Of a DNA stretch of 64,000 nt, positions 9,537 to 18,927 are shown piece after piece. This stretch comes from Paracoccus methylarcula. GTDB taxonomy: Bacteria; Pseudomonadota; Alphaproteobacteria; Rhodobacterales; Rhodobacteraceae. Positions within the stretch are counted from its first letter, which is position 1. Each line of letters begins with the position of its first letter. The notes below the pieces were generated by a model. The model saw only the letters and a program-made list of their open reading frames with translations, ran no database searches and was not told the DNA's origin. The position numbers were made by a program, and so were the translations under genes. The stretch is from NCBI RefSeq assembly GCF_003007735.2, contig NZ_PXNQ02000003.1, positions 124,001 to 188,000 of the forward strand, read 5' to 3'.

Positions 9537-10204
9537 TCATTCCGCCGGCACGGAATTGGCCGGTTCGGGCTCGATTCCCAAGGCGATCATCATCTCCGAA
9601 AGCCGCCGACGCAAGGCTTCGCTCAGTTCCGGCTTCTTCTGGATTTGCCGGATCAGCGTCACGGCGTCATTGTCGCGGCCAGCCTCGATCAGCGCCACCG
9701 CCTTCTGCTCAAGCGCCAGCGCCTCGAACGGCCCGCCGCTGCGCGACAAATGCGCCAGGATCTCGTCACGTTGCGAGGGATCCATCGAAGAGCCTTCCAG
9801 CATGACCAGCTTCAACTGCGCAAGTTCACGCAAGACCCCATCCGAAGCCGCATCCTCGCTCACCCCGCGCAGCGCCTCGGCGGCGGCATCCGCGCCGCCC
9901 GATCCCGCCCATTCGCCCGCCGCCAGCAACCCGCTCAGCGCCCGGCGCGCATCCGAACCCCGCGGATCGAGCTTCATCACGCCGCCGGATCCCCGCTCGC
10001 CTCGGCCTCCAGCACGGCATCGCCCCAGGCCTGCGCCTCGGCCCGCTCGCGCGACAGCGACCATTCGCGCCAGATCGCACCGCCCACGATGCCCAGGATC
10101 ACCACGATCGCGATCCAGCCATAGCGGCGAAACAGCGCGAACAGCCGGTCTCGACGCAGGTCCTCGGTCACCTCATCGATAAAGCTGTCATTTTGGTTGG
10201 CCAT
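9537..10204 (-). CDS. YfgM-like membrane-anchored TPR protein (frame broken near 9978)
   Basis: The N-terminal part starts MANQNDSFIDEVTEDLRRDR and has one membrane helix (about residues 28-48, YGWIAIVVILGIVGGAIW). It then runs into a stop after EASGDPAA. One extra base joins it to MKLDPRGSDARRALSGLL, followed by helical TPR-like sequence ending EPANSVPAE, for about 222 residues in all. This is the architecture and neighbourhood of YfgM/TPR_21 proteins, which sit in the inner membrane upstream of bamB and assist envelope-protein folding. The break is probably a sequence error, like the others in this window. Confidence 0.75.
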
Positions 10205-10334
10205 GGGGCACCTTGCTCTCGTGTTTTCGTCGCAGTTGGTCTTATACTGCGCGGACGGTATTTGCCAATGCCGGGGCCGGTCGGAATTTCCAGGCAAAGC
10301 CCGATATAGAGTAACGGATTACGGAGCAGTGTTG

Positions 10335-11285
10335 ATGCTTAACGAATATACGATGCAGATCTGGTCGTGGTGGGCGTTGTTTGGCGCGACGCTGGCGCTC
10401 AGCCTTTCGCTCGGCGATGATGATGACAGCTCCTCCGCACCCGATCCGGATCCTGATCACGCACCGTTCGAGGGGCTGGAGGATTTCAACCCCGAAGCAT
10501 ATGAGGATTTCATCATCGGGACCCCCGGACCGGACGACCTGACCGCCGAGGACTTCAAGCCGAGCGCCATGGCCGGGCAGGCGGATGCTGACAGGATCAC
10601 GGGCTCCAACCTGGATGATTACATCCTTGGCGGCTTCGGCGATGACATGATCCGGGGCGAGCCGGGCAATGACATCATTCGCGCGGGCGAAGGCGACGAT
10701 CATGTGCATGCCGGGTTCGGCAATGACATCGTCTTCGGCGACGCCGGAAACGACACCATCAATGGCGGTCACGGGGATGACGGGATTACCGGAGGCGAGG
10801 GGAATGACAGCCTGTATGGATGGGGTGGCTCGGACACGGTCCTGGGCGGCGAGGGCAACGACACGCTGAGCGGGCTGCGTCCGGACCGCGCCGCACCGCG
10901 CGACGCCGCCGAAGCCGAGAGCGACGGGCCCGACATTCTCATGGGCGGCGATGGCGATGACCAGCTCTGGCTGAGCGATGGCGACGAGGGAACCGGCGGC
11001 GAAGGCCAGGACAGTTTCATCGCCGACTGGCGGTCGGACCACATCACCTCCAGCACCACGATCCATGATTATAACGCGGAAGAGGACCAGATCGCCCTGT
11101 TGATCAACCCGCCAGAGGACGGACAGGATCTGCCCGAGGTCACGCAGGAGGTCAGCGAGGATGGCGAAGATCGCCTTGTCTTCATGGATGGCGTGGAGAT
11201 CGCGCGGGTTGTCGGAGCCGGTTCGGGTGACGAGCTCGATATCGCGACCTTGACCGAAAGCCCGAACGCGCAGGCATCGGCGTAA
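10335..11285 (+). CDS. Acidic RTX-like calcium-binding repeat protein
   Basis: 316 residues. One hydrophobic N-terminal segment (about 7-25, IWSWWALFGATLALSLSL) is followed by a very acidic linker. Then come tandem nonapeptide repeats of the GGxGxDxux type (for example GGFGDDMIR, AGEGDDHVH, AGFGNDIVF, GGEGNDSLY, GGEGNDTLS, residues about 95-195) that form a calcium-dependent beta-roll. The C-terminal segment from about 225 lacks an obvious enzymatic motif. The single N-terminal hydrophobic helix suggests membrane anchoring or Sec export rather than classic type I secretion. No type I transporter is adjacent. Biological role unknown. Confidence 0.7.
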   Translation: MLNEYTMQIWSWWALFGATLALSLSLGDDDDSSSAPDPDPDHAPFEGLEDFNPEAYEDFIIGTPGPDDLTAEDFKPSAMAGQADADRITGSNLDDYILGGFGDDMIRGEPGNDIIRAGEGDDHVHAGFGNDIVFGDAGNDTINGGHGDDGITGGEGNDSLYGWGGSDTVLGGEGNDTLSGLRPDRAAPRDAAEAESDGPDILMGGDGDDQLWLSDGDEGTGGEGQDSFIADWRSDHITSSTTIHDYNAEEDQIALLINPPEDGQDLPEVTQEVSEDGEDRLVFMDGVEIARVVGAGSGDELDIATLTESPNAQASA

Positions 11286-11290
11286 GGCGC

Positions 11291-11328
11291 AAGAAAAGGG
11301 CCCGCCGGGATCGATTCCCGGCAGGCCC
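11291..11328 (-). terminator. Rho-independent terminator of sodB
   Basis: Near-perfect 13-base arms (11298-11310 with 11316-11328, one mismatch) enclose a TCGAT loop. On the minus strand the stem is followed by CTTTTCTT. It lies 30 bases past the sodB stop and also separates the convergent RTX gene. Confidence 0.8.
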
Positions 11329-11357
11329 CGCAAGATGAAAGGCGGTGTCGCCAGCGC

Positions 11358-11957
11358 TCACATGCGCGAGGCGACGTTTTCCCAGTTCACCAGGTTGTCG
11401 AGGAAGTTCGACAGGTATTTCGGCCGCGCATTGCGGAAATCGATGTAATAGGAATGCTCCCACACATCGCAACCCAGCAGCGCCGTCTGATCGAAGCAAA
11501 GCGGGTTCACGCCGTTCTCGGTCTTGGTCACGACCAGCGAACCGTCGGCATTCCTGGCCAGCCAGACCCAGCCCGAACCGAACTGGCCGACACCGGCCTC
11601 GGAAAACTTCTTCTTGAACTCATCGACCGAGCCGAAAGAGTCGGTCAGCGCCTTTTCCAGTTCCGACGGGATCGCACCCGGTTTCGGCGCCATCATTTCC
11701 CAGAACTGGGTATGGTTCCAATGCTGACTGGCATTGTTGAAGATGCCGCTCTGCGCCACGGCACCGTTATTATAGGTGCCCTTGACGATATCCTCCAGCG
11801 ACTTGCTTTCCCATTCGGTGCCCGCGACCAGCTCGTTCAGCTTGTCTACATAGGCGTTATGGTGCTTGTCGTGGTGATATTCCAGCGTCTCTTTCGACAT
11901 GCCCGCAGCGGCAAGCGCGTCATGGGCATAGGGAAGATCGGGAAGGGTGAAAGCCAT
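11358..11957 (-). CDS. sodB: Superoxide dismutase, Fe-type
   Basis: 199 residues starting MAFTLPDLPYAHDALAAAGM. Metal ligands of the Fe/Mn family are visible: His in YHHDKHHNAYV, His in NHTQFWE, and the DVWEHSYYIDF Asp/His pair. The residues around the active site (GSGWVWLA, AQSGIFNNASQ) favour an iron enzyme. It converts superoxide to peroxide and oxygen in the cytoplasm. The start is preceded by GGAGAGGAAA. It is monocistronic, with its own terminator. Confidence 0.93.
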   Translation of the reverse strand: MAFTLPDLPYAHDALAAAGMSKETLEYHHDKHHNAYVDKLNELVAGTEWESKSLEDIVKGTYNNGAVAQSGIFNNASQHWNHTQFWEMMAPKPGAIPSELEKALTDSFGSVDEFKKKFSEAGVGQFGSGWVWLARNADGSLVVTKTENGVNPLCFDQTALLGCDVWEHSYYIDFRNARPKYLSNFLDNLVNWENVASRM

Positions 11958-12053
11958 TTTCCTCTCCTTTAATGAAAGGCCTGAGCCGTTGAGCCGGGGG
12001 GCACAGTCCCGCATTTACCCGGTCAGTGCAAGAGGGTGTGGCGGGAACTCCGC

Positions 12054-12081
12054 CCATATGATCCGGGCCATATGATCCGGG
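12054..12081. repeat. Tandem duplication of CCATATGATCCGGG
   Basis: Two identical adjacent 14-base copies (12054-12067 and 12068-12081) lie in the space between sodB and the dapA stop. It looks like a simple local duplication. No gene or regulatory role is evident. Confidence 0.6.
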
Positions 12082-12120
12082 CGTGGGGGCAGAGCCTCCG
12101 ATCCCGTCCCGATGCCCGTC

Positions 12121-12996
12121 CTACAAAAGACCCGCATGCTCCAGCGCAGCATCTATCTGGCGCCGGGTCGCATCGCTCAGCGGAGTCAATGGCAGGCGGA
12201 CCCGCTCATCGCACAGCCCCAGGCGGGACATCGCGTATTTGACCCCGACCAGCCCCGGCTCGATGAAGATCGCCACATGCAGCGGCATCAGCCGGTCCTG
12301 ATATTCCAGCGCCGCCGCGTAATCGCCGCGCAAGGTGGCCCCCTGGAACTCGGCGCAGAGTTTCGGCGCGACATTCGCCGTGACACTGATGCAGCCCACG
12401 CCTCCATGCGCGTTGAAGCCAAGCGCCGTCGCGTCCTCTCCGGAAAGCTGGACGAAATCCGTCCCGCAGGTGATGCGCTGCTGGCTGACCCGTTCCAGCT
12501 TGCCGGTGGCATCCTTGACGCCGATGATCCCCGGCAGTTTCGCCAATTCGCCCATGGTTTCGGGCAGCATGTCGATGACCGAACGGCCGGGGATGTTGTA
12601 GATGATGATCGGCAGATCGACGGCCTCGGTCAGCGCCGAGTAATGCGCGATCAACCCCGCCTGATTCGGCTTGTTGTAATAAGGCGTCACCACCAGGGCG
12701 GCGTCGGCCCCCACTTCGGCGGCATGGCGGACCAGCCCGATCCCCTCGCGGGTCGAATTCGACCCGGCCCCGGCGATCACCGGGATGCGACCGGCGGCGA
12801 TCTTGACGACCTCTTCCACGACGATGCGGTGCTCGTCATGGGTCAGCGTCGGGCTTTCGCCGGTCGTGCCCACCGGCACCAGGCCGTGGCTGCCCTGTTC
12901 GACATGCCATTCAACCAGCTTCTTCAGCGTGTCCAAATCCAGCTCGCCGTCCGCTGAGAACGGCGTGACGAGGGCAGGCATCGACCCTTTGAACAT
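12121..12996 (-). CDS. dapA: 4-hydroxy-tetrahydrodipicolinate synthase
   Basis: 291 residues, starting [20 protein letters not shown]. The (beta/alpha)8 aldolase signatures [14 protein letters not shown] and [11 protein letters not shown] (catalytic Tyr) are present, as is the Schiff-base lysine in [12 protein letters not shown]. The enzyme condenses pyruvate with aspartate semialdehyde in lysine and diaminopimelate synthesis. It is divergent from slt, so cell-wall precursor and wall-turnover genes share a 110-base control region. Confidence 0.95.
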   Translation of the reverse strand: MFKGSMPALVTPFSADGELDLDTLKKLVEWHVEQGSHGLVPVGTTGESPTLTHDEHRIVVEEVVKIAAGRIPVIAGAGSNSTREGIGLVRHAAEVGADAALVVTPYYNKPNQAGLIAHYSALTEAVDLPIIIYNIPGRSVIDMLPETMGELAKLPGIIGVKDATGKLERVSQQRITCGTDFVQLSGEDATALGFNAHGGVGCISVTANVAPKLCAEFQGATLRGDYAAALEYQDRLMPLHVAIFIEPGLVGVKYAMSRLGLCDERVRLPLTPLSDATRRQIDAALEHAGLL

Positions 12997-13107
12997 GACA
13001 CGCTCCTGTGGTTTCTTCGTTAAAGTCGCGCGAACCTAATCGCACGCGCGCGTCTTGCCAAGGTTGTGAATTGCGCTTTGGCGCTATCGCGGAGACACAG
13101 GGTGGTG

Positions 13108-15174
13108 ATGCGACATATGCGCGACATGCTGGCGGTGGCCTTGCTGATCACCCTGCCCCTCTCGGCCGCCCGGGCCGAGGATGCCGGAGCCATGGCGCTG
13201 GCCCTGTCGGCGGCGGATGTCCGGGATTGGGTCACGGCGCGGGATGCCGCAACCGCCTCGGGACCGATGGCCGAGGCGCTGGTCGGCTGGCAGGCATTGC
13301 GGGCCGGATATGGCGAGTTCGGGAATTACCTGGAATTCATCCGCAGCAATTCCGATTGGCCGGGGCTGGATCTGATGCGCAGCAAGGGCGACGAAAAGCT
13401 GCGCCCCGACCTGCCCGCCAAGGATATCCGCGACTGGTTCGGCGATCGGCTGCCCACCTCGCTCGTCGCCGAGACCGCTTATCTGACCGTGCTTGACGGC
13501 CAGGCGGCCAAGGATGAACGCGCCCGTTTCTGGACCGAAACGCCCCTGAGCGCGGCGGAGGAGACGGCATTCCTCTCCGAATACAGGGACGAGCTGGCGC
13601 CGCTTCATCGCGCCCGGGCCGAGCGGATGCTGGATTTGCAGGAATGGCAGCAGGCCGAACGGCTCCTGCCCGAACTGGAGGAAAAGGAGCGTCCGCTCCT
13701 GGCCGCACGGATCGCGTTGCAGGCCGGCCGCCCCGGCGTCGACGACCTGATCCTCGCCCTGCCCGAAGATCGGCGCAGCGATCCCGGCCTGATCATGGAC
13801 CGTTTCCTATGGCGGGTCCGGGCCAAGCAGCATGACGGCGCCCAAGCCCTGATGCGGGAGGCATCAAGCAGTGCCGAGGCCCTGCGCGACCCTGCCCTAT
13901 GGGCCCAGATGCGGGTCGATTACGCGCGCCTTGCCATGCGCAGGGGGAATTGGGCGCTGGCCGAACGCCTTGCAGCACCGCATTTCCTGCCGCCCGAGAA
14001 TCGGCATTATTCCGATCTCGAATGGCTGGCGGGATATGCGGCGCTGAAATCGGGCGCTCCGGATCGTGCGTTGGATCATTTCCTGCACCTGGAAACCGTG
14101 GTCGGCAGCGCCATCAGCAAGGCGCGGGCCTTCTACTGGCAGGGTCGCGCACATGAAGCCCTTGGCGACGAGGCCGCGGCGCGGGCGGCCTATGCGCGTG
14201 GCGCCGAACTGCCCGGCGTCTTTTACGGGCAGCTTTCGGCGGAAAAAACCGGAATGCAGATGCCCGTCGAATATGCCGTGCCGGGCAAGGCCGTCGAGGC
14301 TCTGCCCGACTGGCGCGGCAGCGATCTGCGCGAGAATACGGTGTTCCGGGCCGGGTTATGGCTCCTCGCCACCGGGCGACCAGACGAGGCGCAGCGATTC
14401 TTTCTTCACCTCTCCGAAACCGCATCGCCCGAGGACATCGCCCGGATGGCGCGCCTGATGATCGAGGCGGGGACACCGTGGCACGGATTGCGCCTGTCCA
14501 AGCGGGCGGCCGATCAGGGCGTGATCTATCCGGCCGCGCATTTCCCGCTGACCGGGCTTGAATCGGCCGATCTGGGCCTGCCGCCCGAACTGGTGCTTTC
14601 CATCGCCCGCCAGGAATCCGAGTTCAACCATACCGTCAGCAGCCATGTCGGCGCCCAGGGGCTGATGCAACTCATGCCCGGCACCGCCGAACAAATGGCC
14701 CGCGAGCTGCGGGAACCATACGAGCGGACAAGGCTGACCACCGATCCGGCCTATAATGCAAGGCTGGGGGCCGCCTATCTGGAAGGATTGCGGGAAAGGT
14801 TCGGGACCTCATCGGCGCTGATCGCCTCGGGTTATAATGCCGGGCCGGGACGACCGATGGGCTGGCTGAAGGATTTCGGCGACCTGCGCCGCGATTTCGA
14901 TCCGGTGGACTGGGTCGAACTGATCCCCTTCGACGAGACCCGCAACTATGTCATGCGGGTCACCGAGGCGATGCCGATCTACCGCGCCCGGATCATGGGA
15001 AAACCCGCACCGATCCTGCCGACTTGGGATCTGACCGGCGGCGGGCTGATGCCACCGCCACCCTTGCGGCTGACCCTTGCCCTGTCGTCGCGCCCTCCCG
15101 CAAAGCCCTTCATCGGACCGCGCCTTCCCGAAGGCTGGATCAGGCCGACTTCAACCGCTGCCGCCACAGAGTGA
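13108..15174 (+). CDS. slt: Soluble lytic murein transglycosylase (Slt type)
   Basis: About 688 residues with a signal peptide (MRHMRDMLAVALLITLPLSA, cleaved near ARAED). A long superhelical alpha-domain (residues about 30-480) is followed by the SLT catalytic domain: SIARQESEFNHTVSSHVGAQ with the catalytic Glu, GLMQLMPGTAEQMA and ASGYNAGPGRP. It cleaves peptidoglycan to anhydromuropeptides in the periplasm. I took the ATG at 13108 (AGGG 5 bases upstream, start of the signal) over an earlier in-frame ATG at 13066. The 3' end overlaps the convergent DMT exporter by 35 bases. Confidence 0.9.
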   Translation: MRHMRDMLAVALLITLPLSAARAEDAGAMALALSAADVRDWVTARDAATASGPMAEALVGWQALRAGYGEFGNYLEFIRSNSDWPGLDLMRSKGDEKLRPDLPAKDIRDWFGDRLPTSLVAETAYLTVLDGQAAKDERARFWTETPLSAAEETAFLSEYRDELAPLHRARAERMLDLQEWQQAERLLPELEEKERPLLAARIALQAGRPGVDDLILALPEDRRSDPGLIMDRFLWRVRAKQHDGAQALMREASSSAEALRDPALWAQMRVDYARLAMRRGNWALAERLAAPHFLPPENRHYSDLEWLAGYAALKSGAPDRALDHFLHLETVVGSAISKARAFYWQGRAHEALGDEAAARAAYARGAELPGVFYGQLSAEKTGMQMPVEYAVPGKAVEALPDWRGSDLRENTVFRAGLWLLATGRPDEAQRFFLHLSETASPEDIARMARLMIEAGTPWHGLRLSKRAADQGVIYPAAHFPLTGLESADLGLPPELVLSIARQESEFNHTVSSHVGAQGLMQLMPGTAEQMARELREPYERTRLTTDPAYNARLGAAYLEGLRERFGTSSALIASGYNAGPGRPMGWLKDFGDLRRDFDPVDWVELIPFDETRNYVMRVTEAMPIYRARIMGKPAPILPTWDLTGGGLMPPPPLRLTLALSSRPPAKPFIGPRLPEGWIRPTSTAAATE

Positions 15175-16116
15175 ACAGCCCCGCGGCCACAACGATCACT
15201 GCACCCGTGACGACATTGGGGCGCAGCACATCCCCGAAGATCGTCAAGCCGATGATGCTTGCCCAGACCAGCTGCGTATAGGCGAAAGGCTGCAATGCAG
15301 AGGCCTCGGCCAGTTCATAGGAACGGATCAGCAGGTAATGCGAGGTCATGCCGCACAGGCACAGCGCCGCCATCCAGATCCAGTCCTCGGGGGCGAGCCA
15401 TTGCCAATCCCAGATGCCGAACAGGGTGATCGCGACCGCTCCGGAAATTCCAGTCCAGAAGAAACTGACCATGGCCGGGTCGTCCCGCGAAACGTGCCGG
15501 GTCAACAGCCCGTAAAGCGCGAACATCAGGCGGCTGCGAATGGCAGGAACGATTCCAGCGTCATCACACCACCGCCGGGTTGCAGGATCACGAGGATCCC
15601 GCTGAAGCCGATGCAGATCGCGGTCCAGCGCCGCCAGCCGACCTTCTCGCCCAGGATCGGGCCGGAGAGTGCTGCGACCAGCAGCGGATAGACCGTGAAG
15701 ATCGCATGGGTCTCGACCAGCCCGAGCCGCACGAAAGCCTCGACCATGATGATGGTCTCGGCGCCCAGCAACGCCCCCCGGAACATCTGGGTGAAGGGCC
15801 GCTTCGTACGGATCGCCCGCTTCAGCCCTCCGGGTTGCCGCGACACCATCGCGATGACGAAAAGCGCAAAGACCCAGTAGCGGATCATCACCACCAATGC
15901 CGGTGGATAGCTTTCGCCCAGCACCCGCGAGAACCCGTCCTGTATGGCAAAGATCAGGCTGGTCAGGCACATCAGCAGGATCGCCAGGCCGGTGCGGTCG
16001 ATGACCGGCGCGGCCGTTCTGGGCGGCATCGGCGGAGGCGCCGAAGCGGTCGCGGCAGAGGCTGCATAGGGCGCCTGCGAATCAGGCTGCGGTTGTGTGA
16101 TCGCGCGTTCTTCCAT
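15140..16116 (-). CDS. DMT/EamA-family transporter (frame broken near 15533)
   Basis: A Pro/Ala-rich cytoplasmic N-terminus (MEERAITQPQPDSQ...) precedes paired EamA repeats of about ten membrane helices. The first repeat runs from LAILLMCLTSLIFAIQDGFS through SGILVILQPGGG. The frame then stops after SFLPFAAA; one extra base continues it as LMFALYGLLTRHVSRDD to the end WRQRLKSA, giving about 325 residues. Members export small metabolites; the substrate here is unknown. The ATG at 16116 has GGGCGGGAAT upstream. The break resembles the other single-base losses in this window. Confidence 0.8.
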
Positions 16117-16192
16117 ATTCCCGCCCTTGCGCCCGTGATGGCGCAAGGTCAAGTCATGGCCGGCATGCATTGGCCGAAGACCGCGCCCCGTA

Positions 16193-16981
16193 TCAATCCC
16201 TGCTGCGGATGACCTTGGCGAAAGCGTCGAAAAGCTGTGGATTGGCGGCGATCATCCGGCCCGATTCCAGCGGGTCGTCGCCCTCGCGGATACCTTCGAC
16301 GAAACCGCCCGCCTCGCGCACCATCAGGATGCCGGCGGCCACGTCCCAGGGCTTGTTGCCACGCTCCCAATAGCCGTCATAGCGACCTGCGGCGACATAG
16401 GCCAAATCCAGCGATGCTGCGCCCAAACGCCGCACGCCCGAAGTCAGCGGCATCAGCCGCGCCAGATCCTGCAGCGCGGCGGGCAGCGGACCGCGCCCGG
16501 CAAATGGAATCCCGGTCGAGAACAATGAATCCGTCAGTCTCGTGCGCCCCGAGACCCGCAGCCGCTGATCGTTCATATAGGCTCCGTTGCCCTTCTCGGC
16601 CACGTAGAGCTCGTCCTTCGCGGCGTCGAAAATGACGGCGGCGACGATCTCGCGCTTATGCTCCAGCGCGATGCTGACGGCCCAATGCGGCAGCCCGTGC
16701 AGGAAATTGGTCGTGCCGTCCAGCGGATCGACGATCCAGCGGCGGGTGGGATCCTCTCCCGCCTCCTCGCCGGTCTCCTCGCCCAGCCAGCCGTAATTGG
16801 GGCGGGCGGTGCGCAGCTCTTCCTTGATGATCCGCTCGGCCTCGCGGTCGGCGCGGCTGACGAAATCGCCCGCGCCCTTGACGCTGACCTGCAGGTTCTC
16901 GACTTCGCGGAAGTCCTTGACGAGACCGCGCCCGGCTTTGCGGGCTGCCTTGATCATGATGTTCAGATTGGCGCTTGCCAT
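16193..16981 (-). CDS. Inositol monophosphatase family protein (SuhB-like)
   Basis: 262 residues from the ATG at 16981 (GGAG upstream). The Mg-dependent phosphatase motifs are intact: GEETGEE, WIVDPLDGTTNFLHGLP, and KPWDVAAGILMVREAGG near the C-terminus. The family dephosphorylates myo-inositol 1-phosphate or related phosphates, and bacterial SuhB also acts in rRNA antitermination. The true substrate cannot be told from sequence. It lies 57 bases downstream of metR on the same strand. Confidence 0.88.
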   Translation of the reverse strand: MASANLNIMIKAARKAGRGLVKDFREVENLQVSVKGAGDFVSRADREAERIIKEELRTARPNYGWLGEETGEEAGEDPTRRWIVDPLDGTTNFLHGLPHWAVSIALEHKREIVAAVIFDAAKDELYVAEKGNGAYMNDQRLRVSGRTRLTDSLFSTGIPFAGRGPLPAALQDLARLMPLTSGVRRLGAASLDLAYVAAGRYDGYWERGNKPWDVAAGILMVREAGGFVEGIREGDDPLESGRMIAANPQLFDAFAKVIRSRD

Positions 16982-17038
16982 CACATGCTCCTATGGGGTT
17001 GGCGGCGTCATAGGCGCAAGCGGCGCGAATGCCAAGGA

Positions 17039-17968
17039 TCAGGCGGCAGGATCGCGCAGCATTCGCAGCGGTTCGGTGCGCGAAAGCCGCAGCACATGGG
17101 TCATATAGGGGTAAACCAGATCCGACTCGCGCACCGCCGCAAACAGCCGCCGCCTGAGACCGTGCTCCCCAAGCGGCAGCATGGCAAGCTCGGGATTGGC
17201 GGATTCGCGGCGCAGCACCCAGTCAGGCATCACCGCCACCCCGCGGCCCGAAGCGACCAACATCAACGATACGGCCGTTAATTCAACGGTGCGCTGCCGG
17301 GCGGGTTCGATCCCGGCGGGGGTCAGGAACTGGCTGAACACATCCAGCCTGCCGCGATCCATCGGATAGGTGATCAGGGTCTCCGTGGCAAAGTCCTCGG
17401 GATCGGCATAGCCCTTGGCCACCAGCCGGTGCCCGGCGGGAACCACCAGCGTCGGCGAATAGTCGAAAAGCGGCTGAAAGGTGATGTCGGGCAGGTCCTC
17501 GGGATCCGAGGAAATCACCAGATCGACCTCTTCCCGCGACAATGCCGGCAAGGCAGTGAATGCCAGCCGCTGGCGGATATCCACATCGACATCGGGCCAT
17601 GAACGCCGGAACTGGTCCAGCACCGGCAGGAGCCAGTCGAAACAGGCGTGACATTCCATCGCGATATGCAACCGGCCCACACGGCCCATCTCGACGCCCT
17701 TGAACTCGGCCTCGGCGGCGTCGATCAGCGGCAGGACCTGCTCGGCCACCCGCAACAGGCGCGTGCCCGCGGCGGACAAGCGCATCGGCTTGGCCCGGCG
17801 CACGAACAATTCCACCCCGGCCTGCTCTTCCAGCGCCTTGATCTGGTGCGAAAGCGCCGATTGGGTTATGTTCAACGCATCCGCCGCACGGGCAAGCCCG
17901 CCTTGTTCATGAACCGCGCGGACGGTGCGCAAATGGCGAAGTTCCAGATGCATATGAGTCGTTTTCAT
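17039..17968 (-). CDS. metR: MetR, LysR-family regulator of methionine synthesis
   Basis: 309 residues. The N-terminal LysR winged helix has the recognition helix in LARAADALNITQSALSHQIK. The effector-binding domain follows. Family similarity, and the divergent arrangement with metF across about 73 bases, point to MetR, which senses homocysteine. A second in-frame ATG at 17953 (MHLELRHLR) is the commoner start in relatives and may be the true one. Confidence 0.88.
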   Translation of the reverse strand: MKTTHMHLELRHLRTVRAVHEQGGLARAADALNITQSALSHQIKALEEQAGVELFVRRAKPMRLSAAGTRLLRVAEQVLPLIDAAEAEFKGVEMGRVGRLHIAMECHACFDWLLPVLDQFRRSWPDVDVDIRQRLAFTALPALSREEVDLVISSDPEDLPDITFQPLFDYSPTLVVPAGHRLVAKGYADPEDFATETLITYPMDRGRLDVFSQFLTPAGIEPARQRTVELTAVSLMLVASGRGVAVMPDWVLRRESANPELAMLPLGEHGLRRRLFAAVRESDLVYPYMTHVLRLSRTEPLRMLRDPAA

Positions 17969-17988
17969 TACAATCTTGAAGATTATGA
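17964..17988. promoter_or_regulatory. Inverted repeat in the metR-metF gap, candidate MetR operator
   Basis: AATCTT-G-AAGATT (17972-17984) is a perfect inverted repeat. It is nested in a wider TTCAT (17964-17968) to ATGAA (17985-17989) symmetry, and partly resembles the TGAA...TTCA pattern of MetR sites. It overlaps the first codon of metR if the 17968 start is used, which would suit autoregulation. Confidence 0.4.
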
Positions 17989-18041
17989 ATTTGTCTCACA
18001 GCTCGTCACGTGACACAAGACCGGCAATGAAAGGAATCACC

Positions 18042-18917
18042 ATGTCCCGCACCACGCCGAGCATCAGTTTCGAGTTCTTCCCGCCCAAGACGCTTGATGC
18101 GTCCTTTCGGCTGTGGGAAACCGCGCGCGGCCTGGCCCCCTTTGCCCCCGATTTCGTCTCGGTCACCTATGGCGCGGGCGGCACCACCCGCAAGCTGACC
18201 CATGAGGCGGTGACGACCATCAACCGCCATTACGGGCTGAAGGTCGCGGCGCATCTGACCTGCGTCGAGGCGACGCGCGTCGAGACGATGAAGATCGTGC
18301 AGGATTATGCCGATGCCGGTATCCGCGAAATCGTGGCACTGCGCGGCGACGCCCCCAAGGGACAGGACCGTTTCACCCCGCATGAAGGCGGCTTCGCGAA
18401 TTCGATCGAACTGATCGAGGCCATCGCCGAGCGCGGCGACATGACCATCCGGGTCGGCGCCTATCCCGAGCCCCATCCGGACAGCAATGGAACGGATGCC
18501 GATGTCGCCTGGCTGAAGCGCAAGGTCGAGGCGGGCGCGACCAGCGCGATGACGCAGTTCTTCTTTGACCCTGAAACCTTTTTCCGTTTTCGCGACAAAT
18601 GCGAAGCGGCGGGCATCGATGCGCCGGTGATCCCCGGCATCCTGCCGATCCAGAGCTGGGGCGGCACGAAACGTTTCGCTGCGGCTTGCGGAACCTCGGT
18701 TCCGCAATGGGCCGAGGACGCCTTCGCCGAAACCGACGGCAACCCCGAGGCCGAGCGCGAGCTGGCCACCCGCATCTGCATCGAGCTCTGCGAGAAACTG
18801 ATCGCCGGAGGCGTGGACCGGCTGCATTTCTATACGCTGAACCGCCCGGAACTCACGCGCGATGTCTGCCTGGCCCTTGGCATCAAGCCGACCCGCAAAC
18901 TGGAAGAAGTGGCCTGA
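18042..18917 (+). CDS. metF: Methylenetetrahydrofolate reductase
   Basis: 291 residues from MSRTTPSISFEFFPPKTLDA. Hallmarks are SFEFFPPK, VTYGAGGTTR and IVALRGDAPKGQ, plus AEPHPD-like and TQFFFDPETFFRF segments of the FAD-dependent TIM barrel. The enzyme reduces 5,10-methylene-THF to 5-methyl-THF for methionine synthesis. AAAGGAATCACC precedes the chosen ATG. It is divergent from metR and ends 10 bases before the convergent DUF2235 gene. Confidence 0.95.
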   Translation: MSRTTPSISFEFFPPKTLDASFRLWETARGLAPFAPDFVSVTYGAGGTTRKLTHEAVTTINRHYGLKVAAHLTCVEATRVETMKIVQDYADAGIREIVALRGDAPKGQDRFTPHEGGFANSIELIEAIAERGDMTIRVGAYPEPHPDSNGTDADVAWLKRKVEAGATSAMTQFFFDPETFFRFRDKCEAAGIDAPVIPGILPIQSWGGTKRFAAACGTSVPQWAEDAFAETDGNPEAERELATRICIELCEKLIAGGVDRLHFYTLNRPELTRDVCLALGIKPTRKLEEVA

Positions 18918-18927
18918 GCCTTTACCG

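Noticed and set aside
17990-18041. SAM or other riboswitch upstream of metF
   Set aside because: The leader is too short and shows no conserved riboswitch helices; MetR control explains the arrangement.
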